Shown: positions 54,650 to 62,117, counted from the first letter of the stretch. The stretch is DNA of 64,000 bases from Synechococcus sp. KORDI-100 (GCF_000737535.1 NZ_CP006269.1:2294001-2358000); one strand, 5' to 3'. Made by a program: numbers and translations. The notes: generated by a model not told the origin, from the sequence alone.

Positions 54650-55558
54650 TCAACTTATGCCTGAACTCTCGCTGCGGCTGATCTCCAGTAATCCCCAGCG
54701 TCCCTGCTCGGCTTCCCTGGTGACCTGCCAACCCAGATCGCTCAACACCTGCTTCAGACGTGGGGCCTGATCCACCAGCAGGCCGCTGAGCAGCGCCCGG
54801 CCCTCGCAAGACAGCAGACGTTTGAAGCCTGGAGCAAGCGCCTCGATCACCGGTGCCAGGATGTTGCAGAGCAGCACGTCGGCCTGCCGCCCCTCCAGCA
54901 GCTGCACAAGCTCATCCAGGGATCCCAGGCCGACTCTCAGCCGGGACGTCTCCCATGCGTTGAGGTCGCGATTGTCGGTCGTCGCACGCACGGCCATCGA
55001 ATCCGTATCAGCACTGACCACGGCCTCAGCACCGAGTCCCAGGGCCGCCAGCCCGAGCACACCACTGCCGCAACCAAGATCCGCCACCAAAGCCCCGACC
55101 GGGGGGTGGGCCTCAAGAGACTCCAAACAAAGACGGGTGGTGGGATGGCTGCCGGTGCCGAAGGCACTGCCGGGATCCATCTTGATCACGAGGCGCGACT
55201 GGTGTTCCGGCGGGGCCTCCAGCCAGGCAGGCAGGATCAGGAATCGCGTTCCCACGGGATCGGGCTGCCAGTGTTGCTTCCAGCTCAGGCTCCAGTCCTC
55301 ATCGACCACCTCGTCCCAGCGTCCCTGGGGAAACACCAACCCGAAGGGTTCCGCCAGAGCAGCCAGACTGAGCATCAGCTGGCTGCGATCGCTGACTGAC
55401 CACTCCGACTGCGGCAGCCACAGCAATAACGAGACTTGATCCCGTTGTTCGGGGGCGTGCTGCAGGGCATGACGATGGAGGCCGAGGTCGCTCAGCTTCC
55501 ACAACAGGGATTCTTCGAGCTCAGCGGGACAGGGCAGCGCCAGACGCCACCACATCAA
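54650..55558 (-). CDS. prmA: Ribosomal protein L11 methyltransferase
   Basis: 302 residues. MDPGSAFGTGSHPTTRLCLE and VADLGCGSGVLGLAALGLGA (SAM motif I), SADTDSMAVRATTDN and DVLLCNILAPVIEALAP are typical PrmA. It trimethylates L11. The N-terminal ~60 residues are the substrate-recognition domain. The ATG overlaps the serA stop by 4 bases. Confidence 0.94.
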   Translation of the reverse strand: MMWWRLALPCPAELEESLLWKLSDLGLHRHALQHAPEQRDQVSLLLWLPQSEWSVSDRSQLMLSLAALAEPFGLVFPQGRWDEVVDEDWSLSWKQHWQPDPVGTRFLILPAWLEAPPEHQSRLVIKMDPGSAFGTGSHPTTRLCLESLEAHPPVGALVADLGCGSGVLGLAALGLGAEAVVSADTDSMAVRATTDNRDLNAWETSRLRVGLGSLDELVQLLEGRQADVLLCNILAPVIEALAPGFKRLLSCEGRALLSGLLVDQAPRLKQVLSDLGWQVTREAEQGRWGLLEISRSESSGIS

Positions 55559-57141
55559 AGCGTCACCGGATGGGCTTCCTGAATGCCATCGACCGCCCTG
55601 ATGGTGTCCAGAACAGCGCTGGGAACCGGGTCGTCAATGCTCAGCACCATCACCGCATCGCCTCGAACAATGCGTCGCCCCACCTGCATCGAAGCGATGT
55701 TGACGTTGTGTTCACCAAGCAGTGATCCGAGGTGGCCGATGATCCCGGGCATATCCCGGTGACGGGTGAACAGCATGTGCCGGCTGGGTGACACGTTCAC
55801 AGGGAATTCGTCGATGCTGGTGATGCGAAGTTCTCCGTCGCTGAAGACAGCGCCGGTCACACTGTGTCCACCCTGCGCACCACGGGACGTGAGCTGCACG
55901 GAACCACCAGCGAAATCCCGGCTCGATTCATCCTTCACCTCCAGCACATGAATACCGCGGGCCTTGGCTTCCAGGGATGCATTCACGTAATTGATGCTGT
56001 CCCCCAGAGCTGAACTCAACATTCCCTTGAGCGCCGCAATCACCAGCGGCTGGGAAGGATGCTTCGCGAATTCACCCTGAAGGCGAAGCTCCAATTCCTG
56101 CACCTGTCCGCCAGCGAGCTGACTGACGAGTAGACCCAGCGTTTCCGACAGCTGCAGCTGGGGCTTGAGCCGTTCCATGATCTCGGCGCTCAACCCGGGA
56201 ATGTTCACAGCACTGCGGGCCGGCAGCCCGAGCAGGACATCCCGGATCTGCTCCGCCACATCAATGGCGACATTCTCCTGAGCCTCTTCGGTGGAAGCGC
56301 CGAGATGGGGCGTCAGGACCAGGCCACGCTCCACGGATCGCAGAGGTGAATCCGCCGCCAGTGGTTCGCTCGCGTACACATCCAATCCGGCTCCAGCAAT
56401 GACGCCGTTGTCGACCGCTTCGGCGAGATCCGCTTCATCGACGATGCCCCCACGGGCACAGTTGACGATCCTAGCCGTCGATTTCATCGAGCGCAGAAGC
56501 TCCGCATTCACCAGGTTTTCGGTGTCCTTGGTGCGGGGGATGTGCAGTGTGACGTAATCGGCCATGCGGAACAGCTCATCCAGCTGGGTCAGGCGCACCT
56601 GCATCTGCTGCGCGCGATCGGCGGCAATGAAGGGGTCGTAGGCAATCACATCCATCCCCATCGCCCTGGCCACACGGGCGACATGGGAGCCGATCTTGCC
56701 CAGGCCGACCACACCGAGGGTCTTCTTGTAGAGCTCGTTGCCGACGTAGTTCTTGCGATCCCACTGTCCGTTTCGCATTCCCGCGTGGGCCTGCGGTACA
56801 TGACGTGAGAGAGACAGCATCATGGCCAGCGCATGCTCCGCAGCCGCAATCGTGTTTCCCTCCGGTGAATTCACCACGAGCACTCCCCGCTGGGTGGCGG
56901 CGGGGACATCGACGTTGTCGACACCGACCCCGGCTCTGCCGATGATCTTGAGCTGATTCGCCGCAGCAATCACATCAGCTGTGACTTGCGTACCCGAGCG
57001 GATCATCAGGCCGTCGTAGTCACCGATGATCCCGATCAGATCCTCCGGGGAAAGACCGGTGCGCTGATCAACCTGCGCCACTTGGCTGAGGATGTCGATT
57101 CCGGCCTGGTCGATGGGATCGGAAACCAGAACTTTCGTCAT
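55555..57141 (-). CDS. serA: D-3-phosphoglycerate dehydrogenase
   Basis: 528 residues from MTKVLVSDPIDQAG, the long bacterial type. The NAD domain has GVVGLGKIGSHVARVARAMG, VNCARGGIVDEADL and the catalytic VLTPHLGAST. The C-terminal third has an ASB-like intervening domain and an ACT domain (MPGIIGHLGSLLGEHNVNIA) that usually binds serine for feedback. First step of serine synthesis. Coupled to prmA. Confidence 0.96.
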   Translation of the reverse strand: MTKVLVSDPIDQAGIDILSQVAQVDQRTGLSPEDLIGIIGDYDGLMIRSGTQVTADVIAAANQLKIIGRAGVGVDNVDVPAATQRGVLVVNSPEGNTIAAAEHALAMMLSLSRHVPQAHAGMRNGQWDRKNYVGNELYKKTLGVVGLGKIGSHVARVARAMGMDVIAYDPFIAADRAQQMQVRLTQLDELFRMADYVTLHIPRTKDTENLVNAELLRSMKSTARIVNCARGGIVDEADLAEAVDNGVIAGAGLDVYASEPLAADSPLRSVERGLVLTPHLGASTEEAQENVAIDVAEQIRDVLLGLPARSAVNIPGLSAEIMERLKPQLQLSETLGLLVSQLAGGQVQELELRLQGEFAKHPSQPLVIAALKGMLSSALGDSINYVNASLEAKARGIHVLEVKDESSRDFAGGSVQLTSRGAQGGHSVTGAVFSDGELRITSIDEFPVNVSPSRHMLFTRHRDMPGIIGHLGSLLGEHNVNIASMQVGRRIVRGDAVMVLSIDDPVPSAVLDTIRAVDGIQEAHPVTL

Positions 57142-57440
57142 GAAGGTCCACAAGCTGTAACAGTCCAGTGCTCACCAGGGTTCTCAACCACCCGGTATGC
57201 ACAGGGAATTCACAGCTTAAAGCTTGGTCTGCAGCCTTAGATACAAGTATTTGCTTCTAAACATGCTCTGCGTAGCCTTGCTTCAGATGGTCCTATGTGG
57301 CTCCGTAGCAGGTCGAATGTGTGTTTTAGGTACAAACTGTCAGGCAGGCATCTCTTGTCCAAGAGCCCTTAAAAGGTACCTCACGGAACACCACCTGATG
57401 GCTGATATTGCTATGGATTCGTAGGCGTCCTTCTTCACCA
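57142..57440. other. Promoter region between serA and the first RiPP gene
   Basis: About 300 bases. The serA side carries its promoter. The right side carries the 32-base repeated element at 57379-57410. A 66-codon frame at 57224-57424 runs through that element and is very Cys/Leu-rich, with no sign of being translated. Confidence 0.5.
57379..57410 (+). promoter_or_regulatory. Repeated 32-nt element before RiPP precursor 1
   Basis: Begins CCTCACGGAACACCACC and ends CTGATATTG. 29 of 32 bases match the element at 58483-58514, and its end lies 30 bases before the ATG here, 31 there. The flanking sequence does not match as well, so the element itself seems kept by selection. It may be promoter plus 5' UTR, or a regulator site. 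Confidence 0.6.
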
Positions 57441-57659
57441 ATGTCAGAAGACCAACTTAAGGCTTTCTGGGAAGCTATTCAGGCAGATTCAGCGCTTCAA
57501 CAAAAGCTCCAAGGCGTCACTGACCCTGGTGCCATTGTGGACATTGCTAAAGAAGCAGGCTTTACGATTTCTGCGGAGGATCTACAGGCAGCTCAAGTGG
57601 AGCTTTCGGACGAACAGCTCGATGCTGCGGCTGGCGGAGCTGAGTGCTGGACGATTTAA
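57441..57659 (+). CDS. ProcA/Nif11-type RiPP precursor 1
   Basis: 72 residues. The leader is 66 residues long: MSEDQLKAFWEAIQADSALQ, then IVDIAKEAGFTISAEDLQAA and ELSDEQLDAAAGG. It matches the Nif11-like leaders of prochlorosin (ProcA) precursors and ends in the Gly-Gly cut site. The remaining core is only AECWTI: one Cys and one Thr. In ProcA systems a LanM enzyme dehydrates Ser/Thr and joins it to Cys. Here the Thr follows the Cys by two residues. No LanM or export peptidase is in the window. The ATG at 57441 is chosen over an upstream GTG/ATG frame. Confidence 0.8.
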   Translation: MSEDQLKAFWEAIQADSALQQKLQGVTDPGAIVDIAKEAGFTISAEDLQAAQVELSDEQLDAAAGGAECWTI

Positions 57660-57832
57660 TTCGGCCTGGCTTGGATGTTGTTCAGCACAGCCGGGCAACT
57701 TAAGTTAATGTGCGCGATAGAGGTATGGGTTCGAATAAGAAATCAAAACCTTTCAATCACTGGTTTTTGTTCTTCACACACATCCAAAAGCTCATCAAAC
57801 AGCATCCATTACTTAGCACTATCAACACTTAT

Positions 57833-57864
57833 CCCCGTCAGCAATGGCAAGTTTTTTTATTGCC
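57833..57864 (+). repeat. T-rich imperfect repeat after RiPP gene 1
   Basis: CCCCGTCAGCAATGGCAAG then a T-run and ATTGCC. A close relative lies at 58440-58470 just before the second element, and a looser one at 58810-58841. The T-run suggests a terminator, but the stem is weak here. Confidence 0.5.
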
Positions 57865-57924
57865 TTGTCGTCCATGTGAGCAAGGTCAAAAGTGATCTTG
57901 TACTGGCTTGCCCCCTTCCAGATT

Positions 57925-58166
57925 ATGGATAAGATCACTTTGGAAAATCCTTCAGACGAGGAAGTCGATTCCCGGTAGGAACAGAGATGTGGGAGCAGTA
58001 CGACGAAAGCGGCAGCATCAGCACCAGTCATTGGTCATGGAATCGATGGGAAAAAGGTAAATTTGTCGAAGATGAAAGCTATGAATGGTGCGACGCTGAG
58101 AATGAGCGCAGGTTGGGGGTAAGAGTTCGCGAAACGAAATACTTCATCTTCTTCAGAGAGATTTGA
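57925..58166 (+). pseudogene. Possible frameshifted small gene
   Basis: MDKITLENPSDEEVDSR from the ATG at 57925 ends at a TAG. In the next frame, from 57987, MWEQYDESGSISTSHWSWNR then EKGKFVEDESYEWC and VRETKYFIFFREI runs 59 residues to 58166. Both parts look coding, and the second frame is open upstream to 57933, through FPVGTEMWEQ. A single-base frameshift near 57965 would join them into about 79 residues. The second part alone could also be a functional gene. No family recognised. Confidence 0.45.
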
Positions 58167-58439
58167 TACAAACAAAGAGAGCATAACTATTGGATTGAAA
58201 GGGCTGGTGGCTGGAGAATTAAAATACCTTTTTGCAAAACATACGAGCAGACAAGGGTTGACAACTGGATCGTGGTTGATTTGCCCTTTTTTATATTATA
58301 TTTATGGTTTGTCTTTTCTCGCACTCCTGTTCGCTGATGCCTCAGCAGAGCGGCTGAAAGTTATACAAAACCCTTGAAGGGAAAGACATGGCAGTTTGAT
58401 TGTGCTGATCGATCTCCCGACTAAACCTCACACCCACCA

Positions 58440-58470
58440 CCCCGTCAGTAATGGCGTGTTTTTTAATGCG
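58440..58470 (+). repeat. T-rich imperfect repeat before RiPP gene 2
   Basis: CCCCGTCAGTAATGGCGTG then a T-run and AATGCG; matches 57833-57864 in about 25 of 31 bases. It ends 12 bases before the shared element of the second precursor gene, suggesting that the duplicated unit carried the tail of one gene and the front of the next. Confidence 0.5.
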
Positions 58471-58482
58471 AGGTGATCTGTG

Positions 58483-58514
58483 CCTCACGGAACACCACCC
58501 GACGACTGATATTG
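58483..58514 (+). promoter_or_regulatory. Repeated 32-nt element before RiPP precursor 2
   Basis: The second copy, with three transitions against the one at 57379 (T/C, T/C, G/A). All differences lie in the central CYGAYGR part. The outer parts are identical. Confidence 0.6.
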
Positions 58515-58545
58515 ATTAACACAGCGCATACTCCCTCCGTTACCA

Positions 58546-58782
58546 ATGTCAGAAGAGCAACTCAACGCCTTTCTAGAGAAGATCAAAGCTGACACCGAAT
58601 TGCAGGAAAAGCTCAAGCCAGCAGCCTCCCCTGAAGCTGCTATTGAAATCGCTAAAGAAGCTGGGTTTGCAATTAGCGCAGAGGATATTCAATCTAAGGG
58701 AAAAGAATTGTCAGACGATGAGCTGGAAGGTGCACCTGGCGGTCAAAATAGAGGCTGCAGACTCTGGCTCACAGCTAACTAA
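58546..58782 (+). CDS. ProcA/Nif11-type RiPP precursor 2
   Basis: 78 residues. The leader is also 66 residues: MSEEQLNAFLEKIKADTELQ, IEIAKEAGFAISAEDIQSKG, ELSDDELEGAPGG. It is closer to the published ProcA leaders than precursor 1. The core after Gly-Gly is QNRGCRLWLTAN, one Cys and one Thr five residues apart, which would allow a single (methyl)lanthionine ring. Leader length is identical to gene 1 while the cores share nothing but Cys and Trp, the usual pattern of leader conservation and core diversification. A hairpin and T-run follow at 58811. Confidence 0.85.
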   Translation: MSEEQLNAFLEKIKADTELQEKLKPAASPEAAIEIAKEAGFAISAEDIQSKGKELSDDELEGAPGGQNRGCRLWLTAN

Positions 58783-58810
58783 AAGACAACCGTAGCTTAC
58801 GCCCTCAAAG

Positions 58811-58834
58811 CCCCTGCTTGACAGTGGTTTTTTA
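58811..58834 (+). terminator. Probable terminator of RiPP precursor 2
   Basis: CCCCTG, loop CTTGA, CAGTGG with one mismatch, then six T. It lies 28 bases after the stop. The stem is short, so efficiency may be modest. Confidence 0.55.
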
Positions 58835-58907
58835 TTGCTTCAACAAATCCCATTTAAACGGTAAATCATCGTCGTTTGTTATTGAGCCTTTTTGCTGGAA
58901 CCTACAA

Positions 58908-59234
58908 CTAAGGTTTAAGTGAACATTCAGGGAAGCTCTCTAGCATATTTTCTGCTCCTGCATTCCACATAGGGCTCGCATTATTCTCAGCCATTATCTT
59001 ATTCACTTTATCCCAAGATAAAAATAATTCCTCTTTTGTAAGTATACCTTTTTCTTCTGAATCACAAAGCAAATACGCCACCATCGACGAAGAAACATAA
59101 TCACCAGCACCTTCGCACAAATTAGTAGTTTCTTCTGTAGCTAGGCAAGCTTTATCTAGCTCCTCATATGTTTCAAACGCCTGAACTGGAGCTGTTGAAA
59201 GAAGCAGTGCGCCAAGTAGCGGAAAGAGTTTCAT
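58908..59234 (-). CDS. Small secreted Cys protein, tandem paralogue 1
   Basis: 108 residues. Signal peptide MKLFPLLGALLLSTAPVQA, then FETYEELDKACLATEETTNL as the mature start. LCDSEEKGILTKEELFLSWD resembles paralogues 2 and 3, and ECSLKP closes it. Four cysteines in the mature part suggest two disulfides. Exported and soluble. No known family. The 26 bases before the ATG are nearly identical to those before paralogues 2 and 3. Confidence 0.7.
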   Translation of the reverse strand: MKLFPLLGALLLSTAPVQAFETYEELDKACLATEETTNLCEGAGDYVSSSMVAYLLCDSEEKGILTKEELFLSWDKVNKIMAENNASPMWNAGAENMLESFPECSLKP

Positions 59235-59264
59235 AGGACTAGCCTGAAAGAACTGTTATGACAA

Positions 59265-59588
59265 CTAGGGTATAGGTTTAATTGGACAGTCTGGGAATTT
59301 TTCTAATGTCATCTCTACTGCTTCATCCGGCAGTGGTGCCCAACCATTCAACGCAACAACTTCATCCAAAGTCAAATCTAAATTCTCTTTTGTAATCCTG
59401 CCTTTTTCTTCTAAGCAACAAAGCATAGTCATCGTCATCATTCCAGCACCGAGTTGTGCAGCAACTACGCACAAATTACCGATTTCTTCTGAAGCATCAC
59501 AAGCTTTTTCCACTTCCTCATATGCTACAAAAGCCTGAACTGGAACTGCTGAGATAGGGAGTGAACCGATGAGTGGAAGAAGTTTCAT
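59265..59588 (-). CDS. Small secreted Cys protein, tandem paralogue 2
   Basis: 107 residues. Signal peptide MKLLPLIGSLPISAVPVQA, mature start FVAYEEVEKACDASEEIGNL, middle CCLEEKGRITKENLDLTLDE, end FPDCPIKPIP. The Met-rich stretch GAGMMTMTML is hydrophobic and may bury against the core. The 3' end and the spacer after it are nearly the same as those of paralogue 4, showing that the array grew by duplication. Confidence 0.7.
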   Translation of the reverse strand: MKLLPLIGSLPISAVPVQAFVAYEEVEKACDASEEIGNLCVVAAQLGAGMMTMTMLCCLEEKGRITKENLDLTLDEVVALNGWAPLPDEAVEMTLEKFPDCPIKPIP

Positions 59589-59645
59589 AGGATTAGCCTG
59601 AAAGAACTGATGACGGAATGCATGTGATTATTCAGTTGAGTCTAT

Positions 59646-59974
59646 CTATTCAAAGTCGCCGATATTGATTTGTTCATACGCACAACCTCTCTTTACATCT
59701 GCCCACATTCCCTCAAGCAAAGCATTAGCTATATACTCGTATTTTTGGCTAAACTGTCCCTTCGCTACAGACAACACTTCCTCAAATTCTTGTTGACTAA
59801 TTTTTTCTTGCTGCTTCAGCCCGCATGAGTAATGAAGATCCCTGAGACGTATCCAATTATATAAACTTCGAGCATCTTTCCTAACTCTTCATTATTTAAA
59901 TCCTCAAATGTTTCAATAGCCTGAACTGGCGCTGTTGAAAGGAGAAGTGCACCAATGAGTGGAAGGAGTTTCAT
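59646..59974 (-). pseudogene. Tandem paralogue 3, frameshifted
   Basis: Signal peptide MKLLPLIGALLLSTAPVQA, then IETFEDLNNEELGKMLEVYI and GYVSGIFI. The frame ends at a TGA at 59816. One base shift at about 59828 restores a frame reading YSCGLKQQEKISQQEFEEVL through WADVKRGCAYEQINIGDFE to a TAG at 59646. The restored sequence aligns with the EEKGxLTKEE region of its neighbours. A single missing base is the simplest explanation; a sequencing error cannot be excluded. Confidence 0.7.
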
Positions 59975-60004
59975 AGGATTAACCTGAAAGAACTGTGATG
60001 ACAA

Positions 60005-60352
60005 CTAGGGAATAGGTTTAATTGAACATTTCGGATGAGTTCTCAGCACGAAATTCACTCCTTCTTTGCGCAGATTATCGGGCTGAGGACTCAGTTCAAC
60101 CTCTTCCCAATATCCAGTTACTTCTTCTGCTGTAAGGAAGCCTCTCCACTCTAATTTACAAAGTGTGTTTGTGACAAACACAGAAGAATGCCACTCAGCA
60201 GATCTATCACATAGCTTTGTGTTTTCTCCTGAAGAAATGCAAGCGTTGACATATTCATCGTATGTTTCATAAGCCTGAACAGGTGCTACTGAAAGGAGAA
60301 GTGCACCTAGCAATGGAACAGTTATAAGTAATGACCTCATGAAAAATGACAT
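60005..60352 (-). CDS. Small secreted Cys protein, tandem paralogue 4
   Basis: 115 residues from MSFFMRSLLITVPLLGALLL, with the usual cut site SVAPVQA. Mature start YETYDEYVNACISSGENTKL, middle LCKLEWRGFLTAEEVTGYWE, end HPKCSIKPIP. Four cysteines keep the family positions. The upstream part differs from the others, so it may carry the array promoter. A longer frame to 60475 is unlikely to be translated. Confidence 0.7.
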   Translation of the reverse strand: MSFFMRSLLITVPLLGALLLSVAPVQAYETYDEYVNACISSGENTKLCDRSAEWHSSVFVTNTLCKLEWRGFLTAEEVTGYWEEVELSPQPDNLRKEGVNFVLRTHPKCSIKPIP

Positions 60353-60651
60353 GATTTTGTGAAGACAATTATCGTATGCACAGGGACCAAAACACCCCGT
60401 AGCCCCCAATGATTCTCCTGAGATTCTGTCAGGGATCTGGGTATAAATATTATTTTTCTCTGCTAACACCAACACTTAGCCAGGTGGGGGGTCCATTTCT
60501 GCCTGCAGCTGGCCAGCCAGACGGTCATGTGACAGTTCGATGAGAAAGGGCGCAGCACTGCCGCGCCGAACTCCAGGGAGCAGCCCTCACCCCCCCCCCC
60601 CCGCCAATTCAGAGGACAGAGTTCAGAATTCAAAGGACTGGATATGAGCGG
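60353..60651. other. Intergenic region with a 13-C run
   Basis: About 300 bases between the divergent paralogue 4 and the membrane-protein gene. It holds a run of 13 C at 60590-60602, 49 bases before the ATG at 60652. No gene seen. Confidence 0.6.
60590..60602. repeat. Poly-C tract, 13 bases
   Basis: Thirteen consecutive C in the region expected to hold the promoter of the gene at 60652. Mononucleotide G/C runs of this length are prone to slippage and to sequencing error. Confidence 0.8.
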
Positions 60652-61152
60652 ATGGCGATCTGCGTGGTGGTTCTTCCTGATGCCGAGGCGGCGGAGCGTT
60701 TGACGCAAGGGCTGAAGAACAGTGATCTACCCCTGATGCAGTGCCTCACCATTCCGCCCGATAGCGATGCAATCGACCAGGTGGAACTGCTGAGTCCCAA
60801 TCTGACCCGGCAGCGACGTCAGAAAGCGATGGCTCGCTGGCTGATGCCCTTCGGATTTCTCGCCGGACTCACCTTCACCAAAATCACCACGCTCACAACC
60901 TTCGACAGCTTCGGCCCATGGGGCCAGCCGGTGATCGGGGGACTCCTGGGCATGGGATCCGGCCTGATGGGCAGCTACGCCGCCGCGGCCAGCGTCAATT
61001 CCGAAAACGAAGACGGCGTTCGCATCCTTCGCAACCGTCGCGAGGAAGGTCGCTGGCTGCTCCTGATGGAGACACCAAGCGGCATCGATCTTCCCTGGCA
61101 AACCGTGCAGCGCAGTCGGCCATTGCAGGTGGTTCGTCTCAGCGAGCTGTGA
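60652..61152 (+). CDS. Conserved membrane protein, function unknown
   Basis: 166 residues. An N-terminal soluble part with alpha/beta pattern (MAICVVVLPDAEAAERLTQG) is followed by two hydrophobic segments in a Gly-rich hairpin (MPFGFLAGLTFTKI; PVIGGLLGMGSGLMGSYAAA) and a C-terminal soluble tail. The Gly-zipper hairpin recalls small-conductance or stress membrane proteins, but no family is certain. The stop overlaps the GTG of the S4 gene. Confidence 0.6.
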   Translation: MAICVVVLPDAEAAERLTQGLKNSDLPLMQCLTIPPDSDAIDQVELLSPNLTRQRRQKAMARWLMPFGFLAGLTFTKITTLTTFDSFGPWGQPVIGGLLGMGSGLMGSYAAAASVNSENEDGVRILRNRREEGRWLLLMETPSGIDLPWQTVQRSRPLQVVRLSEL

Positions 61153-61940
61153 TACTCCCCCGCGACGAGCTCTTAAGGGGGAGCCATGATCCCCTGCGCT
61201 TTGGAGCTGCGGTTGATCTTGCTGAACAGGTGCTGCGCACCTGGCAACCGGGTTGGACGGACTTTCTCGATGCGCCGATGCAGGAGGAGATCTTCAACCG
61301 GCTTGGTGGCCTGAGCGAACTGCGTTGGAACCGTCATGGAGGGCACCCCGGCGCCGAGCGGTGCCGATTGTTCTGCCAACGAACCGATCAGATGGGCGTT
61401 GATCCGGAATCACTCTCCGTTCCGGTACGAGGGCTTCTTGTGGAGGGGAATTTTCTGTTCGACCCACTCCGTCCGGAGGACCTGCGTCAGGCTCTGCAGG
61501 AGATGGGGGCATCGCCAGGCGGGCTCGGCGATCTCTGGGTGCGCGGCGACCGCGGCGGACAGGGGTTGTGCACCCCTGAATGTGCCGAACTGCTCAACGG
61601 CGGTGCCGGCGCCGTGCGGGATGTGGCCATCCGATGTGAAACCGTGGCGATCGAGCAACTGCAACTGCCGGCACAACGCGTCCCCAGGGTGTTTGCAAGT
61701 GTTGAAGCCTCCTGTCGGCTGGATGCCATCGCCTCCGCAGGATTCGGGATCTCGCGAGCCAAAGTGGTGGCTCAGATCAAGTCCGGGCGGCTGCGAATGA
61801 ACTGGGGGGCCATCCGGCAAGCCAGCCGCGAGCTGGTCGTTGGAGATTGCCTTCAGCTGCAGGATCGCGGAACCGTCGAAGTTCTCTCTCTGGCGCGCAC
61901 CAAAAAAGATCGCTGGCGCGTGGAGATGCGACGCTCCTGA
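61149..61940 (+). CDS. S4-domain RNA-binding protein (YlmH-like)
   Basis: 263 residues from the GTG at 61149. DPLRFGAAVDLAEQVLRTWQ, then FLDAPMQEEIFNRLGGLSEL, and a C-terminal S4 domain, CRLDAIASAGFGISRAKVVA then QIKSGRLRMNWGAIRQASRE. This layout matches YlmH-like proteins, annotated in cyanobacteria as a photosystem II S4 domain protein. YlmH binds ribosomal peptidyl-tRNA complexes in other bacteria. The upstream overlap (GTGA) couples it to the membrane gene. Confidence 0.85.
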   Translation: MILPRDELLRGSHDPLRFGAAVDLAEQVLRTWQPGWTDFLDAPMQEEIFNRLGGLSELRWNRHGGHPGAERCRLFCQRTDQMGVDPESLSVPVRGLLVEGNFLFDPLRPEDLRQALQEMGASPGGLGDLWVRGDRGGQGLCTPECAELLNGGAGAVRDVAIRCETVAIEQLQLPAQRVPRVFASVEASCRLDAIASAGFGISRAKVVAQIKSGRLRMNWGAIRQASRELVVGDCLQLQDRGTVEVLSLARTKKDRWRVEMRRS

Positions 61941-62023
61941 CAAGCAATGTCCACGACCACTGACTGCTAATCTCCTTAACCGGTCAGAGGTCGCACCGAA
62001 CAGGAGCGAAGACTGATCTGATC

Positions 62024-62095
62024 GGGCGATTAGCTCAGGGGTAGAGCACTACATTGACATTGTAGGAGTCACTGGTTCAAATCCAGTATCGCCCA
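62024..62095 (+). tRNA. tRNA-Val (anticodon GAC)
   Basis: GGGCGAT pairs with ATCGCCC at the 3' end, with discriminator A. The D arm is AGCTCAGGGGTAGAGC, the anticodon stem CTACA and TGTAG encloses TTGACAT, anticodon GAC, and the T arm is CTGGTTCAAATCCAG. 72 nt, no encoded CCA. It lies 22 bases before murD. Confidence 0.95.
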
Positions 62096-62117
62096 CTTCC
62101 CAATCAGGGATCGGTTT

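Larger units (their letters stand above)
58167..58545. other. Spacer between the two RiPP precursor genes
   Basis: About 380 bases. A TTG-started 60-codon frame at 58195 has a hydrophobic stretch (GSWLICPFLYYIYGLSFLAL) but no family or ribosome site, and may be a degraded membrane gene. The T-rich repeat (58440-58470) and the shared 32-nt element (58483-58514) follow. Confidence 0.5.

Noticed and set aside
57224-57424. 66-codon plus-strand frame upstream of RiPP gene 1
   Set aside because: It runs through the conserved 32-nt element, has a Cys/Leu-rich shadow-like composition and no ribosome site.
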